Part shown: positions 22,906-33,055 of the stretch, in pieces
How the letters are laid out: each line of letters starts with the position of its first letter
Numbering within the stretch: position 1 is the stretch's first letter
Source: Lepturacanthus savala
Lineage: Eukaryota; Chordata; Actinopteri; Scombriformes; Trichiuridae
Length of the DNA stretch: 64,000 nt
Assembly: GCA_030544235.1 (NCBI GenBank)
Contig: CM060472.1
Coordinates: forward strand, 23,709,724 to 23,773,723
Direction: 5' to 3'
The notes under the pieces: model-generated
The model's input: only the letters and a program-made list of their open reading frames with translations
Database searches by the model: none
What the model was told of the DNA's origin: nothing
Position numbers and translations under genes: made by a program

Positions 22906-25900
22906 TGTATCATGTGATTATAACGATTTGTATCTTTAGTAACAATTCTGATTAAAATATGAGGGTTTTTTTTTTCAAATATTTGTTCAATTTGATTTCT
23001 GGAAATCATGTTGTCGGGCAAGATGTCTCATGTCTCATGTCTTGCAATTAGTCCTCAAGCCAAAGAAACAAGTGACGCAATTATAGCGGTTCCCATTAAT
23101 ATGTATATAATGTAAATTTCCTGGCTATAATCCAACAAAAAGGGATAGGAATCTCATTCCGAATCTTAAGCCTCAGTTTGCCAAGGACTCACATTGCATG
23201 AAAAAAGAATGATGCCCTTTAAAGCTGGTTGGACGCCGGTGCTTTCTAAAACTCTCTCGACCTCAAAGTAAGCATCCTTTTCCCCGTGTTCAGGTTAGAA
23301 ATCTTCTTGCAGCCTTTGTAACCCGTTGTGTTCGCCCTCCCATCTAAGAGCTCTATGCGCGCACACACATACAGTTACACACACAAACACGTCCTGCTTT
23401 GATACAAATCCCTATGGTGAGCCCCTATCATCTCCAGCAATAACGAGCTGGCCCTCAGTGATCTATCTGTCTGAACGTGTCAGCGTGGCAGGCAGGCTGA
23501 CTGAGCGTCAGGCTGAAGCGCTCCTCCACTTTCAAGGCCTGCCAGTCAGCGCTGGGGGGCACCTGAGGCAGCCCCCGTGTCAGTGAGGGATCATTTCTGA
23601 AGGCTGACGCTGGATCAGAGACGGGGGGGGGGGGGGAACAGTCGTGTCGACGTTTGACCCCACCCCCACATACGGAGAAATAGACGTCGGAGGAGACAGC
23701 AGTGTTGTAGGATGAGGAACTGACAGCTAAATGCCAAATAGGTTGTCTCGGGAGGATTTGATATCTGACCGGCTCCTACTTTAAAGATAAGAGAGCAGCA
23801 TCGGAGTTATTAAAGTTTTAGCATAGGTGTATAAATATATGCATTTACACGGTGAAATGAGTTTAAAGTAAGTCAGCGGGCACCTTGGATGTCGCCGTGA
23901 TAAAAGATAAACCTAAATAACCCTCACAGATAACACACAGATGCAGCCATCATAACACCTCCATGTAATGTATTCCCGGCACATTGCATGAGATATATTA
24001 TCTAGCCTTCCTTATTGTGTCGGTGATAAATGCGGCGCACATTAACTCCACCAAATGTGTTTCTCCCATTTCCACAATAAAGGGGGCCTTACTTTCCCCC
24101 TGACCTTCAGCGGGCTGCAAAGCCAGCACAAAATATGCATTTAGAAGAAGCAGCAGGAGCGGACGTGAGGGTTGCAGAAGATTGCTTTTCTTTTGTACGG
24201 CGTCATGCAGGAACATGCATCACTGTCCGCCTCCAACAAACAGCCCGTAATATGCAGAAATATTAAGTAGGATCAGCAAATAAATATATGGAGTGGAGCT
24301 AGCGCCGTGACAGATGTTGGCTATTTGCATGGAGCTCCTCTGTCATGTCATTAGCCAAGTCTCTCAGCCAAGCGGGCAAAATGAATGAACTGGCTGCTCG
24401 GAGTGGTCGGATATCCAAGCTGGTGCCGAGATGAGGTGCTTTGTGCGATCGAGGGAGCCCGGAAGACTTGTAAAATATCTACGGCTCCCGCAGCCAGGTG
24501 TTTGTTCATGTGTGAGTATATAAAAACGAGAGGGTTTTTTTGTTGTTGTTTTTTTCATGCTGTTGACACAGCTGCTGTAAATTCAACTCCAGTCCTTGAA
24601 CCTGCTTTCAGTTCCCCCACATCTTCACATTTATGCGGCGTCCGCGCTATTATTTTATAAAAGCGCACGCCGGCACACGTATGTGCCACATGGTTCACGG
24701 TTTTCCGGATTCCTTAGTATTTCTTAGACGGCGGAGGCTCCGTGCATCAAAGATTGATTTAGCCAGCCATGCAAAGAATGTGTATTCACACCGTTCCATA
24801 TGTTCTCAGGTCAAGAACACAGAGTTTCATCCTGCTGAAAACACCTTACTGTATAGCTTCAGGGACACTGGATCTGACCTCCACCTATAGCTGAACATAA
24901 ATGAGTAAAGAGAACATACAACATAGAACAATCCCTTTTATTAATCCCCCCCCCCCACCCCAGAGCAAACAGGCTCTTACAATCAGTTGTTCGGGCCGTT
25001 CAGCGTATTGAGCATGTCACCGACGCGCCTCCCAGTCTGCTCTAATAGCGTGGGTCATCAAGCACTGTTCAAGATGGAGAAAGAGAAACAAGTATTGATT
25101 TGAAAAAAAAATGTCTTGTTCTGTTATTTTCAAAGCTTTCATCTGTATTTTTCTTCTCTGCGCCAGCGAAGTGCCTGAGGTCATGGTCGGGAGGGGAGTT
25201 TATAGAATGTTTTGTGATCAGTGTTTTTTACCTTTAGTGTGTATGTGTGTGTGCGCGCGCGCTCATGCATGTATCAAATCTTGTCAGCCGCAGAATACAT
25301 ACAGGGAGGCAGGAGAGTCATATATCTGACGAAGTGCAGCCAATAAAGTATAATTCATGACTGTTACAGTGCCCGTGGATAGTAGTCATTACTCTTGTGT
25401 TGGTGTGCATGTAGTATATCAAGCCTCAAAACAACAGCCCTCATCACTATATTGATTGCCTGACACCTTCTAAAACATGTTTTTTTCCTTGGGAGAGCAA
25501 CAGAGTGCAAGATAGAGAGAAAAGGAGCAAGAGAAGAATGGATGTTGAAGGAGCGCTGGACCTTAAATAAGAGATTTAGACGCATCCATACTGTCTGAGC
25601 ATACTGTATACTCATTCGTGAACAGGTTAATTCCAATCTTCAGGCCAGTTATCATTGTGTGAGATGTACAGTGTCCCACGGTTTTCCTCCATTTAGACAG
25701 TGCAGTTTGTTCTTTTTTACACACAGTGCACGCCATTGTTTTGTGCTCGTCAGCAGAAAGAGGCCACAGTTGCTTCTCTGTGGCCGCGCTGCTAATGTGT
25801 TGCATGTGAAAGAACATTTTCATGTGATCATCATCCATCACTTTCTTTCATGAAGCGGTCCCCCGCGCAGGGCTCCCCTTAAGGGAAGCTCACGCTTGTC

Positions 25901-26104
25901 TGCTGTGTTTTCTGTCAGCGTCTTCTGTCAGCTTCCCTCCCCGAGTGCTGTGTCTCTTTCAGTGTTTCCTCGTCAGTATCGGTTCATATCAAATCGTAGT
26001 TGATAGACGGGAAGGAACCGCCGGCTGCGGTGAGTACCGGCCTCTTGATGCAGGCGGGAATGACATGTGACTCGGATGACAACCTTTACTTCTATGACGA
26101 AGTC
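22906..26104. other. Long unique non-coding stretch
   Basis: No exon is recognised. It has a G-run at 23624-23636, C-runs at 24948-24961 and a TG/CG alternating run at 25235-25265. The 23990-24480 part is low in repeats and could be conserved regulatory DNA. Confidence 0.4.
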
Positions 26105-27535
26105 AGATTTATATTAAAGGGTCAGTTCACCCAAATGAGTTTAAAAAAAGAGCATATTCTCTCGTGAAATTTAGTTAGTTCATCTGGTATGAACCTCTCA
26201 GCTAAGGTCTGTGGATTATCCATAGTAAGAATGACAAAGTTAGCATACCATGAATGTGTTATACAACAAAAATGGCCGCCAAATTGCTCCCCTAGCACAT
26301 ACGTCGAAAAAGTTCCTGACTTCCTACTTCTGACCTTATTTCCATAGAGACTGCACAGTAGAGTCACCCCCCATGATGCTCTGGGGCCTCCCATTATACC
26401 CCGGGGTGATGAGAATGTGTAAACTGCGAACAAAACTCACATTTGAGTTGTTTGATTCACTTGCTGATCACATTAAAAGCCATTTAATGAAAAAACAATA
26501 AATAAAAAAATGTATTCATAAATAAAAAAACTGTCCTCGCTCCAGAGGCCGCACTGCGCCACACTCTGGAAATCGAGACTTTTCCAGACCTTTTCTGGCC
26601 ATTAGAAAGATCTTTGATGGATAAAAAGTCCATGACTTAAAAATGTGGAATACAAAGATTTGTCATTAACAGTAATGTAATTAACTTTTACTATTGCAGT
26701 CTATGGGAAAAATGCTTTGTGGGTCGCATAGTATTTTTTGTTGCAGTGAAAAAAATCAGAGTGCCTGCTGAGAGGCGGTACCCTATCCAGGTTTTATATA
26801 CATCCATGGGGTATACCCATCCTTCTTTGCACACAAATTAACTTTGGTGTGAAATTAGGTCTGGACACCAAGGACACAATTAACCCCTCATCCAAGGAGC
26901 CAATCACAGATCGGGAGAGGGTGCAGCAAGATGATGACGAAACACTGAAGTGAATATCAGTGTACATATTCAGTCCGATGTTAGGCAGGCTAGGAAATAT
27001 AAGTTGCTGTTGGATTTTTAGCCATGTTAGTGACATGTCTCTATGGGTGGCAACTGGTAAATGAAATTTGGTACCAATATTCATGTCTCCCATGGGATGA
27101 ATTGTAATAAATTGATTGATCCTTTAACTATTTCTCTGGCACTAAAAGTTAATGATGATGAACTGAGATTAATTTTGTGGTTGTATGTAGATGGGTCATT
27201 TTTTGTTTTTGTTTTTGGAAAAATGCTTTTTAAAAAATGTTGGAATCTGTGAGTAACACCCTTTCATTTTTAAGTCAGAAAATAATCCGTCAATCGGGGG
27301 CAATTTGGAGGCAACTCTGTCAACTGAAGTCACAAAACTACAATTTATTGTCAAAACGAGTTCTAGGATTGAATTGTGTATCATTATCAGAAAATATCCC
27401 AAAATAGACAAAGAATCTTTCATTATCTTTAGTACTTCTGTGGCAGAAACTCCACTCCAAATCCTTTATCATATTATTGGGTGGAAGCAGCAATCCTAAG
27501 TATGAATGCAATATGAATCTGTTGAAAGTCAATGG
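26105..27535. repeat. Possible old interspersed repeat region
   Basis: Begins with ttaaagggtcagttcaccca, a phrase that starts several fish short elements, and later contains agtctatgggaaaaatgctt, cctatccaggttttatatac and catgtctctatgggtggcaa, which also feel like repeated DNA. Boundaries, inverted ends and coding remnants could not be defined, so this is a weak call. Confidence 0.3.
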
Positions 27536-30535
27536 AAAGACTTAAACGGACACTAATAATTCACTCTGGCTTTAATGCTTTAGTCTGTAGATTGTCTGCT
27601 TGCAGTGGATAAACTCAGGCTGCACAAACAGTCCAGTACGCAAATTTAATGCAAATAACATGGAGCCTTCAGATAGGGACAAGTGAGAACATTTTTCCTT
27701 TTCATTTGTGTAAGCTGACCTTTTAAACTAGTCCTGAACTGATAATAATAACGTTATGTCCTGGATCCATTAAATCTCACACACAGCTATTTATATGCAC
27801 ATTTTATATCTATTATATCTATTTTACACACATTTTTTTTTACAGGTGCAGTATTTCAGCTCCATTTTTTTTTTCTACAGCCAGCTGTCGTATCATCTTA
27901 TTATCGGTGTCAAAATATTTGCTGGGTGTCATTTCACGTTCTTTCTCTGATCAACGCTATATTTTGATATTTTTAAACCCCCCCCCTCCCCTCGTTCCAT
28001 CTTTCTTCATTTAATCAAGCCCCTCATAGACTGTTCATGGACTTGATGGAACCTTAGATTTTTATGCCGCGGCTGATATACGGCCGTATTAAAGACGGGT
28101 GCTTTCTGTTTGACGAGCGTGGTTTAATCTAAATCAAGATATGAGTCCCTGGAGGCTGGTGCTGTAATCATGTCAAACTGGCTATACCCATCACTGTCGC
28201 TCTCTCTCCATCTCGCTTGATCATCATCTGCATTGCAATTATTGAGCAGATTTAGATGGTATCTGGCTCTTAGGTAATCAGGAAGAGAATGGGATTAGAT
28301 GTAACGTTATATGGTTATGTTGTTAATCTCGATGAGCTTGCATCGCATAGCTCATCTGGCTGTGGGATATGTGACATCTGGATTTGAGGCTTTGTATTTG
28401 GTTCAAGGTTAAGCCATAGATCGTTGAGTATTGAAATGAAAAAAAAAAGAAAAACATCTCAGAATTAGATTAAGAAAAAAAAAAAAAAACATTGACCGTG
28501 CTGTATGTGGCTGAGGTTGCGGTTAAGACATTTACGCACAATAAATGAGTTTTAATGTGCATGCATATACACACGCGGGCCATGGCAATATTATAAAGTC
28601 TCTTTATATTACTTAATCAAGCAGTCATGTTAATTGTGTAATAGGCTTGTATATTTCCATGCTGTCTCATCTCATTTACATATTTACGCCTGTGTTAATG
28701 AGGAAGGCTAAATTAAAGCGGGCGGGGGAGGGGTATGTAAGTGGCTCCTCCCTCGATATCACTGATTTATTTATACTCATTAAGTGGGATTGCGCCGATC
28801 TACATTCCTATCTGTAATAGGGGAAAGGACTGTATTAAATTTCATCCCAGCAAACCCCTACCGCCGTGGATGATCTAAGTATCTTTTGTGCGTACTTTAA
28901 ATGAATAAATTATGGCGACAGATGGAAAATCCTGTTGAGGTAACGTTTTAATATGGCAAACGGGGGGATGAATGAGTGAATTCTCGGAAATTAGAAGTGG
29001 ATGATGGAGCGAAGTCTCCTTTATCAGGACGTCATCGCCGCGAGGCCGCTAGTAGTAGGAGCCTGTTCTCTCGGGGCTGCGGCAACGGAGCAGAATAATG
29101 AAAATAAGTGTGTCCATTAGACCAGTTAATCTTATTTGGCCTGTAACATTGGTCTATGTTTTCATCCCAGACTAAAGGTCCCTTGTTCTCCGCTCTTTTT
29201 ATACGCACATGTACTGTAGAGGGTGACACACATGCGCGGAGGCGCGCGCGCGCGCGTACACGCGCACAAAGAAGCACATGCACAATCCCGGCCTTCATGC
29301 AGACACAGTGATTTAGCGGTCACACACAGGCTGTGGCTTCACTTCTCTGTTCTCTTGCCTCTCCACTCCTCCCCTCTCCTCCTCCTCCTTTTCACAAAGC
29401 AACACAGAACTCTTCTGAGCCCCGAGGAGAAAGAGCAAAATTTACAAGAAGGAACACAGGGGATCAGTGGTGCTGTTGTGTGCTGGTGAACAGCACCCCT
29501 TTGACTGTAAACCAAAGGTCAGGGCATGGCTCCCAAAGCCTGCTGGGCTCTTTGGTGCCTGTGTGCGCCTCTGTGTTTCCATGCGCGCAAGTGTTTGTGC
29601 ATGCATGCGTTTGTGTTCCTTGACTGTGTGTGTGTTGGCATTTGTGTGTGTGTGTGCTAGTCTTAGGATGCTAATGCTACGGGAAAGTCATAAACTGTTA
29701 TTGTGGCAAACTGGTGTCACATGACAGGACAGCATGTGCGTAATCTTTTTATACGCGCTGTAAACCATAGTATTCGGCCAGTGCTGTATGTGTCGCGCTG
29801 CTATAGCACGAGGATGAACAGTTTGCTTATGTATGGTGAGTGACATTGAGAGATGTTCTCACAACACAGTTTCACTTCATTCCCCACCACTCCATAAGTA
29901 GCTTATCCTCTTTAAAACCAGTAAATAGCGGCAGAAGTCTGGGTTTAATACGATTAGGCCAGTAATTTCCAGCAAAGTGCCCCCTGAAGAGAGAAAAGGG
30001 TATTTTTGGTCTTCTTTGGGCTCAACTTTGCCATCCCACGCAACTATATAATTGTCAAAGTTTTGTACATTTTTGGAGATCATTTGCAGCCTTAAAGTTA
30101 CTACAAAGAACTCTCGTGATGCCTCAATATGACTTAGATAAGCAGTTGAGCCTATCAACAAGATAAAGACTATTTCTATATAGTTATTCTAAACGCCTGC
30201 TATCAAAAGTTCATTAGTAGTGACTCAGAGAAATAAAACATTAAAAATAAAAAAAACATATTTTCTGATTGGTTCACAGTAGTTACTCAAGCACAAATGA
30301 ACAAATCTACACATTCACACAACCCAGCAGAAAGAAGCCACATTACTCAATTTGGTATAATTGAACCTAAATGTATGAAAGGTACTAAAGCAAAATTTAC
30401 TTTGCTGAACTATAATATACCGGGTGTAGTTTCCTCAGAAGTTGGCAGTATAGGCTACATTATGCATAAAATACATTAAACAGCTACTGGCAATAGGGAT
30501 GAGTATGATATTGGCGGTACCAGAAGATGACTGAC
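27536..30535. other. Long unique stretch, possible regulatory DNA
   Basis: No transposon is recognised. 28040-28430 and 28680-28960 are free of simple repeats and contain clustered words such as ttaatgag, aataaattatgg and atttatttatac, which would suit conserved enhancers. A-runs lie at 28440-28450 and 28475-28489, and a CG-alternating run at 29243-29268. The 94-codon minus frame at 29877-30161 has no motif known to me. Confidence 0.4.
29235..29268. repeat. Alternating purine-pyrimidine (CG/TACG) tract
   Basis: A run of gcgcgcgcgcgcg and then tacacgcgcac. Such tracts can adopt Z-DNA under negative supercoiling. It keeps a very high CpG density in otherwise CpG-poor sequence. Confidence 0.8.
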
Positions 30536-30680
30536 TTAATTCACTGTTATACCCTGATGAATGCCAAGTAAGGCCAAAACATGTTGCCTGTATTTTATTG
30601 TTCTATCATGAAGTAGTCTGATATTAAAGGTTTTTATACTCTTGTAAAAGAGTGCCTTGGATCAGCTTTTTTTTCCTGCC
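30536..30680 (+). repeat. Old repeat with hammerhead-like core
   Basis: ctgatga at 30552-30558 is followed by a small hairpin (gcc aagtaa ggc) and aaaacatgttgcctg, then a run ending gagtgccttggatcagct at about 30649-30667. The phrase ctgatga ... (g/a)aaac plus gtgccttggatcag recurs in fish genomes in my recollection. A related core lies at 56456. No protein is encoded. Confidence 0.4.
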
Positions 30681-31449
30681 TTTATTATTTTTCCCCCTAT
30701 TCCTATTCAAAGAGGACCTAGCTCTCCTTCCTTTATGCCTTTTGGCACCAGAAGGTGTAGGACAATCAAGGTAACATGCTGTAGAACATGAACATTTTGT
30801 TGGATGGATTTTCTCAAATCATGCACTTTTCTGGGTTTTATTTGAAGTTTTGATACCCCCAACATGATACATTTGCAATTTAAAGTGCAAAAAAAATTCA
30901 TCTCAGTGTAGTTTTACAGTGCTCTCTCATGCACCCTCTCTGCACAGGTCATTTTAGGTCCGTCTCTTAAATATTTATGAGCGTCCCTTCTGATTGGCCC
31001 GAGGGCAGGTGAGTGTGATGGTGGGGGCAGGTGGGTCATGCATGGGAACCTCAGGCGGAGTGAGCTACCGCATGACATCACAATGTCCAAGAAGTACGAG
31101 GTGTGAAACAAATTTTCTAAAACCTGTCTGTGTGCATTTCTTAGTATTTCTGAGTGTTTGATACATGGGACCTTTTTTTTTCTTAAATAAAACTAGACCT
31201 TATCTAGAGTTCAAAAAAAAAAAATCCATAAAAAAGTTGCATGATATCTGACCTTTAAGACATTCGATTAAGGGTGTACAACACCAAGTGTAATATGTAC
31301 CACATATCCACATATTATAAGATATATGATGTACAGGCTGTAGAAATGATTTATCAGTGATGGGTAAAGAAGAAAGGACATAGATAAACTACAGTTCAAA
31401 AGTTTGCCTTATAGATTAGATTAGATATAACCTTATAGATTCATTAGAC

Positions 31450-31452
<3 letters not shown>
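30681..31452. other. Unique non-coding stretch
   Basis: No gene recognised. A degenerate gattagattagatataac at about 31415-31435 may be a LINE-tail scrap. Confidence 0.35.

Positions 31453-31514
<62 letters not shown>
31453..31514. repeat. (TA)n microsatellite
   Basis: About 31 uninterrupted TA units, directly visible. It can extrude cruciforms and is unstable. Confidence 0.97.
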
Positions 31515-31519
<5 letters not shown>

Positions 31520-31580
31520 CTCCAGGATCGGGCTGTAAACCGGAAGAAAAACAATTAGCGCGTTGCGGTGAGATGACCTG

Positions 31581-31609
31581 CCTAACCCTAACCCTAACCC
31601 TAACCCTAT
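31581..31609 (-). repeat. Interstitial telomeric repeat
   Basis: Nearly five units of cctaac (cctaaccctaacccta...), the C-rich strand of the vertebrate telomere repeat TTAGGG. It lies 67 bp right of the (TA)n tract and abuts the minisatellite that follows. Short internal arrays like this are usually attributed to telomerase or telomere sequence captured at a break, not to a chromosome end. Confidence 0.93.
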
Positions 31610-31739
31610 TACTTAGCAACACCTGACGCTAGTACTTAGCAACACCTGACGTTATTACTTAGCAACACCTGACGCTAGTACTTAGCAACACCTGACGTTA
31701 TTACTTAGCAACACCTGACGCTAGTACTTAGCAACACCC
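31610..31739. repeat. 23-bp minisatellite with alternating variants
   Basis: Five full units and a sixth partial one of a 23-bp repeat with the core tacttagcaacacctgacg. Units 1, 3 and 5 end in ctag; units 2 and 4 end in ttat. This gives a 46-bp higher-order period. The last unit diverges at cacccgctacatc. There are no unique spacers, so it is a tandem array and not a CRISPR array. Confidence 0.95.
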
Positions 31740-32199
31740 GCTACATCAGCACCGTCTGAAAGATTGTTTTCACTTTGTAGACATGTTCAGAAAAAACATG
31801 TTCAGAAAAAAACGAGCTTCCCTGTTATCTGAAAATGTCAACAGGCTTGTCTGTTTGAGTAACTGGCTCAAAGGAAATAAGTAGGCTATTAGGTTGGCTC
31901 AACTGTTCAACAGGTTCATGTTCATCCTTTCATAGGCTGGGTTGATAAGCCTCTGATAATGAAGAGCAGTACAGCCTGACTGCTAGTATGTTCAAAGAAA
32001 CTTAAGAAAAGGAAAGTGTAAACCATGGTTTAATGTAACTGCACTATAGGCGGAGTGCTAGTTTACAATGAGATGCACTTTTATTTTGATTCACCTTGTA
32101 TTAGGAGCTGTTTTTATGACTAAGTATGTTTATTGACAGTTTTAGTACATATGTGAATGGCTATACCAATGTATCCTCGGGTTTGCAATAAAAAAATTG
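31740..32199. other. Unique or old repeat sequence
   Basis: Possibly the body of the element whose right end is recognised at 32200-32345. No reading frame or inverted ends are visible. Confidence 0.3.
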
Positions 32200-32345
32200 C
32201 ATTTGTACAAAGCAAGCCTATCCACTTTAATTTGACATTTCGAGAAGAGGTAGAGGTGTGATTAATGTGTGATTAATTGTCAGTTAACTATGACATTCAT
32301 GAGATTAATCACGATTAAATATTTTAATCGTTTCACAGCACTAAT
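32200..32345 (+). repeat. Right end of an old interspersed repeat (attaatcacgatta motif)
   Basis: The phrase tgagattaatcacgattaaa, then attttaatcgtttcacagca and ctaata, resembles a terminal sequence that recurs in fish genomes. It is AT-rich and self-complementary (gattaat/attaatc). The family is not named. Confidence 0.45.
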
Positions 32346-32464
32346 ATATATATGTATATATATTACTGTATATATAACGGGAGAGAGTGTATTAATACTG
32401 TCCCATGTTTCAAAAACACTCAATCCACAGAGAAACATACACAGCCTGTATTCAGAAACCGTAT

Positions 32465-32510
32465 TGTAAGTCATGACTGCTCGCCTTAAAACAAGCAGTC
32501 ATGACTTACA
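32465..32510. repeat. Perfect 17-bp inverted repeat, 12-nt loop
   Basis: The left arm tgtaagtcatgactgct (32465-32481) is exactly complementary to the right arm agcagtcatgacttaca (32494-32510). No transposon end or target duplication accompanies it. Confidence 0.95.
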
Positions 32511-32849
32511 TGAAGTTGTGATGTCACTACTATGCAGTCACCACCAACACCCCCACAGCCAGTTGAAGAGGAGGAGGAGAGGCTTAGAAAGAAGCTTGAA
32601 AAAAGAAGTGTAAAACTATACTGAGATGATCTTTGCTAATTAAAATCTTGTTAAGGATCAACATTTCGCATAAAAACAGGAAAGTGTATAAGACATCACT
32701 TTTCAGGAATCAAGTACTAGTTAACAACTTAGACATACAGCTTTTCTGCAAAAATGGGCTTAAATAAAATGTGGAAAGTTGATCCAACCAAGTTCTGCTG
32801 GTTAATTAACCCCCCGTCTGTATATCAGCATGGATGAAGCCTGATGTCT

Positions 32850-33053
32850 GGGTCTTTTCTAGGGCTAGAGCTCTAGAGCTAAGCAGAACCCCATGATCTA
32901 GACCTGGTTAGTCAGGAGTTCATCCTACAGCAAGATAATCCACACCCTGCCTCTGGGCTGTCACATCATCATCTGTCACATGACACATTAAACTATACAA
33001 ATTTCAATAAAAACTGAAAAATCAGGGTGTTCTAAAACTTTTGACTGGTGGTG
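32850..33053 (+). pseudogene. Tc1-like element, 3' remnant
   Basis: The right end aaaacttttgactggtggtg followed by TA (33054-33055) is a Tc1-type terminus. Upstream, a frame reads EFILQQDNPHPASG, matching the second catalytic Asp motif of Tc1 transposases (LQQDNdPKH). The downstream Glu motif is gone. The left end is not found, so this is a short, decayed 3' piece. Confidence 0.7.
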
Positions 33054-33055
33054 TA

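Noticed and set aside
29877..30161. 94-codon minus-strand frame as a possible exon or LINE piece
   Set aside because: I found no reverse transcriptase, integrase or other family motif. No splice-site support can be judged without transcripts.
31610..31739. CRISPR-like array
   Set aside because: Units are directly adjacent without unique spacers, and the genome is vertebrate. It is a minisatellite.
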